Origin: a bacterium
GTDB lineage: Bacteria > AUK180
Length of the DNA stretch: 9,345 bases
Reading direction: 5' to 3'
NCBI GenBank assembly: GCA_021162505.1
Contig: JAGGYO010000048.1
Location: forward strand, 1-9,345
Shown here: piece by piece, positions 6,528 through 9,345 of the stretch
Position numbering within the stretch: the first letter of the stretch is position 1
Layout: the number at the start of each line of letters is the position of its first letter
Program-made: the position numbers and the translations under genes
The notes under the pieces: generated by a model
The model's database searches: none
Told to the model about the DNA's origin: nothing
The model's input: only the letters and a program-made list of their open reading frames with translations

Positions 6528-6638
6528 GATATTTTGAAAAATTATTATGATACAAAAATATGCTTTACCTCCAAAAAAGTTGTCAAAATGATTTAAAAAA
6601 TGTCGTGCAATTTTTCTTTATGTCAATATTTTTTTTCT

Positions 6639-6702
6639 GTCATTATCGGGCTTGACCCGATAATCCATTTTTCTTCTAGATTCCTGCCTTTACAGGAATG
6701 AC
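6639..6702. repeat. 64-bp palindromic element with two hairpins (REP/MITE-like)
   Basis: The element begins GTCATT and ends AATGAC, an exact inverted repeat. Inside are two hairpins: a perfect 9-bp stem ATTATCGGG/CCCGATAAT with a 5-base loop (6642-6664), and a perfect 7-bp stem ATTCCTG/CAGGAAT with a 6-base loop (6680-6699). Between them is TCTAGA. Both stems are extended in sense by the terminal words, so the whole can fold as a pair of stem-loops on either strand. The wording is like dispersed intergenic repeats containing 'gggcttgaccc' and 'attcctgcc...caggaat' that I recall from many bacterial genomes. Only one copy lies in this window. Confidence 0.7.
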
Positions 6703-6712
6703 CCCTACAATT

Positions 6713-6747
6713 TTCACCATTTACCATTTACTATTTACTATTCACTT
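6713..6747. repeat. Tandem array of 7-bp units (TTYACYA)
   Basis: Five consecutive 7-bp units can be read on the plus strand: TTCACCA, TTTACCA, TTTACTA, TTTACTA and TTCACTT. Variation is confined almost entirely to C/T transitions. The array starts 10 bases after the palindromic element and has no coding potential. Confidence 0.75.
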
Positions 6748-6820
6748 TATTAATAACTTTTGAACATTTCACCCCGCCCAGTTTTATGGTGCTGGGTAAA
6801 CCTTTTAACAAAATATTTCT

Positions 6821-6909
6821 CAGTATGCAGTACTAAGTATTTAGTTTCTCCACTTAGTACCAATAACCATGACTTAGTACTTAGTACCATTCTTTTGAAC
6901 CTTTGAACC
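6821..6909. repeat. Cluster of short tandem and inverted words
   Basis: CAGTATG/CAGTACT (6821-6834) are adjacent 7-bp units. TTAGTAC occurs twice in tandem (6874-6887) and again at 6854-6860. GTACTAAGT (6830-6838) and ACTTAGTAC (6852-6860) are a perfect 9-bp inverted repeat with a 13-base loop, and ACTTAGTAC recurs at 6872-6880. TTTGAACC is tandemly doubled at 6894-6909, with a related CTTTTGAAC at 6757-6765. The cluster ends a few bases from the lnt stop codon. Confidence 0.7.
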
Positions 6910-6915
6910 AAGAAT

Positions 6916-8385
6916 TTACAGTCTGCCGATAATCTGAACTTTTTTCTTCTTCTTTTTTGATAATTTTATGATAAGCGTGATGAAAAAAATAATGTAGATC
7001 AATAAATATTTATATTTTAAGAATATGGTCTTATCATTCCTTAAATTCACATTTATAATACCTGATTTTTTCTCAAAAAGATCGGTCATCATAATGATCC
7101 TTCCGTAACTGTTCACATAGGCAGATATTCCTGTATTTGATACCTTTATGAAATCACGGCGGAGCTCTATGGAACGAAAAATGGAAAGCGTCAATAATTC
7201 CATTGATATTGGTGCCTTTTCAAACCAAGCTTCATTTGATATATCAAGAAGTATATTTGCCCCGTTTTCAACAAATTTTCTTGAAAGCTCAGGGAAAATG
7301 GATTCAAAGCATATATTAACAGAGAAATTTCCCTCGGGCGTTCTGAATACGGTATATTCATTTCCCGGAATTATATTCTTGCCTACCAATAATTTCTTTG
7401 TGAATTTAAACGGAGAATATTCTGCAAATGGAACAGGTTTCAATTTAAAATAAGTTCCAATGATCTTTCCGTTATTCATTAGGTATGCAGCATTCCGTTT
7501 TGATACATTAAAATAATCATAAAAATAATTTGATGAATAATATTCACTGCCAAAGAGTAAATAGCCTTTCCTGCTTAATATATCTTTTGTTTTTTTAAAT
7601 TTTGTGAAATCATTTGGTGTAACGGTCTCAGGTAGGACAATGAGATCTCCATGAGCATTTTTCAGCATATTTTCTATTGTTCTTAAGTTTTCCAGCAGAT
7701 ATAGGGAATTCCATTTTTTTTGCTGCTCGATATTGGGTTGTATATAATATACTTTGTAGGATACAGCAGGAATTTTGAAACTTTTTATTCTCATGGATCC
7801 ATAAAATAAATTAAATATGAGAATAAGAACAATGAATATCAAAATATTAAGCTTATTCCCCTTTTGTTCAAAAAGAATGGAATATATCCCCAAATTAATG
7901 AGGACAATGAGCAAGGTCACAAAGTAGACACTTCCAAGATCGGCGACCTGGATAAATGGTAGAAGTCTATAGATCACCGAGCCAAGTGTACCGCCGGGCC
8001 ACCCGCCTAATAAATTGCCTTTGATGATCTCTAATATAGCAAAGATAGATGAAGATAGCAAAATTTCATTTATTGTATTGAACCTTATTCTTAAAATACC
8101 GTTCAGAAGTATCCAAACAAAATAGAAAAAAGCAATATACATATTTAAGATAAGCACTACTTTCCAAGACCAAATATAGGTCAAATATCTATAGTGAACG
8201 GTGTAGAATAGAAATATTGCTAAAAAGGTAAAAATCACACTGGTAACGATGTTTGAATGCCTGTATATATAAATTATGGGGATAAGGGCAAAAAATATTA
8301 AGAAACTCAGGGTCATAGGATAAAAGGAAAGACAGAAAAAAACCATTGTAATAAGGGCTATTATACTATTTTTTAAAAATTTCAT
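6916..8385 (-). CDS. lnt: Apolipoprotein N-acyltransferase
   Basis: From the ATG at 8385 the product is 489 residues, near the usual length of about 500. Lnt transfers an acyl chain from phospholipid to the N-terminal cysteine of lipoproteins in the inner membrane, the last step of lipoprotein maturation. The N-terminal 200 residues hold about six to seven membrane helices, with the family's GGWPGGTLG-like stretch near 127-135. The periplasmic nitrilase-type domain (about 210-450) has all three catalytic residues: Glu253 in VLPETV, Lys314 in YFKLKPVPFAEYSP and Cys359 in NICFES. A last membrane helix and a basic tail of six consecutive lysines plus VQIIGRL follow. An upstream in-frame ATG at 8448 would add 21 residues but has no ribosome site and lies deep in the preceding gene. 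The chosen start overlaps that gene's end by 20 bases, also without a clear Shine-Dalgarno sequence, so coupling is likely. Confidence 0.93.
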   Translation of the reverse strand: MKFLKNSIIALITMVFFCLSFYPMTLSFLIFFALIPIIYIYRHSNIVTSVIFTFLAIFLFYTVHYRYLTYIWSWKVVLILNMYIAFFYFVWILLNGILRIRFNTINEILLSSSIFAILEIIKGNLLGGWPGGTLGSVIYRLLPFIQVADLGSVYFVTLLIVLINLGIYSILFEQKGNKLNILIFIVLILIFNLFYGSMRIKSFKIPAVSYKVYYIQPNIEQQKKWNSLYLLENLRTIENMLKNAHGDLIVLPETVTPNDFTKFKKTKDILSRKGYLLFGSEYYSSNYFYDYFNVSKRNAAYLMNNGKIIGTYFKLKPVPFAEYSPFKFTKKLLVGKNIIPGNEYTVFRTPEGNFSVNICFESIFPELSRKFVENGANILLDISNEAWFEKAPISMELLTLSIFRSIELRRDFIKVSNTGISAYVNSYGRIIMMTDLFEKKSGIINVNLRNDKTIFLKYKYLLIYIIFFITLIIKLSKKKKKKVQIIGRL

Positions 8386-9319
8386 AATTGAATAGAAAAA
8401 TATTATGGTACATTTCAATAACAATATGGTCCTCAGTAAAAAAGGCATTTAGATTCTTTATTGAATATTTTGTTCCTTTAAGTTCATTTTCTTTAAGGAT
8501 GAAGATACCTTTTTTAAAAATGCTGACAAATACAGTATCATTTTTTTTATATATACTATTAACTGCTCCCTTAACTATCAGTTTATTGCCTTCCAAAGAA
8601 TAAATTCCATCATTCGCTATAATATATTTTCCTGAAAAAATCTCCTTCACACCTTTGAAATTTACTTTTATAGGAATATACTTATTCCTCACAAAATGGA
8701 ACAATCCGCTTTTGTATGATGTAACAATACCCTTGGATAAATCGTAGTCGGAAAAATAAAAATCATTCTTTTCAAATAATGCTTCTCCTGAATTGATATC
8801 ATAAATTCCATTTTTACCAAAGAGTTTGCCATTTTTTTCTCTTAATATCTCATCATTGAGTTCCATTGTTTTCTCATTAAAAATGACCTTACCACTTCTA
8901 AATATTAGACCTCCTTTGTAAACTCCGCTTAATAGAGAATAAGGATATATTACTGTGTTCTTATTCCTTTGCCATTGGATAATGCCATTATCATATGTAG
9001 AAATATAAAGCATCTGATCCTTTTGAAAAACTCTGTAAATAATTCCTTGCAAGGTCTTAGATCCATTTTTTAGAACATTTCCATTATTATTTTCTATATT
9101 ATCACCGTAAAAGATGTAATTTTGACCTTCTTTTTTAATGAAATTAGTATTATTATTCATTAAATAAGGTTTACCGTTAAGATAAACATCTCCGTTAATA
9201 TCAATAACAAAAAGTTGATCTGCAAAAATAAATATCCTTTCAATAGATTGTGGAAAATGATATTTTTTACGAAAATAAATATTTTTATCATCAAAAGATA
9301 GTGCATTGTTCTTTTTCAA
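8366..9319 (-). CDS. Repetitive, probably beta-propeller protein of unknown function (5' end uncertain)
   Basis: I do not recognise a named family. The product (317 residues from the TTG at 9319) is built from short beta-strand and turn units with recurring 'NG/SG-x-hydrophobic' turns: INGDVYLNGKPYL, LYISTYDNGIIQWQRNKN, GLIFRSGKVIF, GKNGIYDINSGEALF, TSYKSGLFHFVRNKY, IANDGIYSLEGNKL and VSIFKKGIFILKENEL. The 'YISTYDNGIIQW' type is like the blade repeats of two-component-regulator propellers. No signal peptide or membrane helix is seen in the visible part. The start is not settled: no in-frame stop separates 9319 from the right edge, so the gene may continue beyond the window; alternatively AAGGG just before the TTG, with a stop (TGA, 9332-9330) of a possible upstream gene, supports TTG. 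It overlaps lnt and is probably in the same operon. Confidence 0.72.
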   Translation of the reverse strand: MKKNNALSFDDKNIYFRKKYHFPQSIERIFIFADQLFVIDINGDVYLNGKPYLMNNNTNFIKKEGQNYIFYGDNIENNNGNVLKNGSKTLQGIIYRVFQKDQMLYISTYDNGIIQWQRNKNTVIYPYSLLSGVYKGGLIFRSGKVIFNEKTMELNDEILREKNGKLFGKNGIYDINSGEALFEKNDFYFSDYDLSKGIVTSYKSGLFHFVRNKYIPIKVNFKGVKEIFSGKYIIANDGIYSLEGNKLIVKGAVNSIYKKNDTVFVSIFKKGIFILKENELKGTKYSIKNLNAFFTEDHIVIEMYHNIFLFNYEIFKK

Positions 9320-9345
9320 CTTTCCCTTTTCAATTAGTTTTATAC

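Larger units (their letters stand above)
6528..6915. other. Gene-free intergenic region made of repeats
   Basis: No open reading frame of substance is present on either strand between the tRNA promoter and the lnt stop. From left to right it holds an AT-rich stretch (6528-6638), a 64-bp element with inverted ends (6639-6702), an array of 7-bp units (6713-6747), a weak 5-bp hairpin CCCAG/CTGGG (6777-6796), and a set of tandem and inverted short words (6821-6909). It would form the 3' flank of lnt transcripts, but no hairpin followed by a U-run on the minus strand is seen, so the terminator of the lnt unit is not identified. Confidence 0.8.

Noticed and set aside
6322..6555. Open frame of 77 codons on the minus strand, with a GGAGG-like sequence upstream
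   Set aside because: It runs straight through tRNA-Lys and tRNA-Glu; the peptide (PLAQLVEQRPFKAWVEGSNPSRL...) is the familiar translation of tRNA genes and not a protein.
6581..6626. Two TTGACA-like boxes on the minus strand (TGTCAA on plus at 6581-6586 and 6621-6626) as extra tRNA promoters
   Set aside because: No reasonable -10 box lies 16-18 bases downstream of either; the promoter at 6500-6527 is far better.
6639..6702. Hairpins as rho-independent terminators
   Set aside because: On the minus strand, the direction of the lnt transcript, neither stem is followed by a U-run; the T-run near 6629-6637 is A on that strand. On the plus strand no transcript is expected here.
6713..6909. CRISPR array
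   Set aside because: Repeated units are only 7-9 bp and adjoin each other without spacers of uniform length; no cas gene is present.

Overview
The window is a clearly AT-rich bacterial chromosome segment with tightly packed genes, many of them overlapping by a few bases. An apolipoprotein N-acyltransferase (Lnt) gene points to a diderm, Gram-negative-type organism. Formate-tetrahydrofolate ligase fits, but does not prove, an anaerobic one-carbon metabolism. I cannot name the lineage; the mix of short repeated words and a palindromic repeat between genes resembles what I recall from uncultured candidate-phylum genomes, which is impression only.

Layout. Positions 1-3826 hold a minus-strand operon read right to left: fhs (formate-tetrahydrofolate ligase), a polytopic membrane protein resembling the YjdF/DUF2238 group, exodeoxyribonuclease III, and an MFS transporter cut by the left edge. 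Adjacent genes overlap or are one base apart, so translation is probably coupled. A 147-base divergent spacer carries two extended -10 promoters back to back. On its right (3974-5989, plus strand) lies a three-gene cassette: a PTS EIIA-type protein, a CPA2-type cation/proton antiporter with an Asp-Asp motif and no C-terminal nucleotide-binding domain, and a small protein that reads like a PII-like regulator. I infer that the two soluble proteins are regulatory inputs to the antiporter.

Positions 5992-6527 hold a minus-strand tRNA operon with a strong promoter: tRNA-Lys(UUU), tRNA-Glu(UUC), a 79-residue protein gene of unknown function with a good Shine-Dalgarno sequence, and tRNA-Ala(GGC). 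Lys and Glu encode their CCA ends and Ala does not. The convergent cassette and tRNA operon have almost no spacer and no visible intrinsic terminator.

Positions 6528-6915 contain no gene. They hold a 64-bp element with inverted ends and two hairpins, followed by a mosaic of short tandem words, mostly of 7-bp period. Positions 6916-9319 hold two minus-strand genes: a repetitive, probably beta-propeller protein open at the right edge, and lnt, whose start lies inside the end of the propeller gene.
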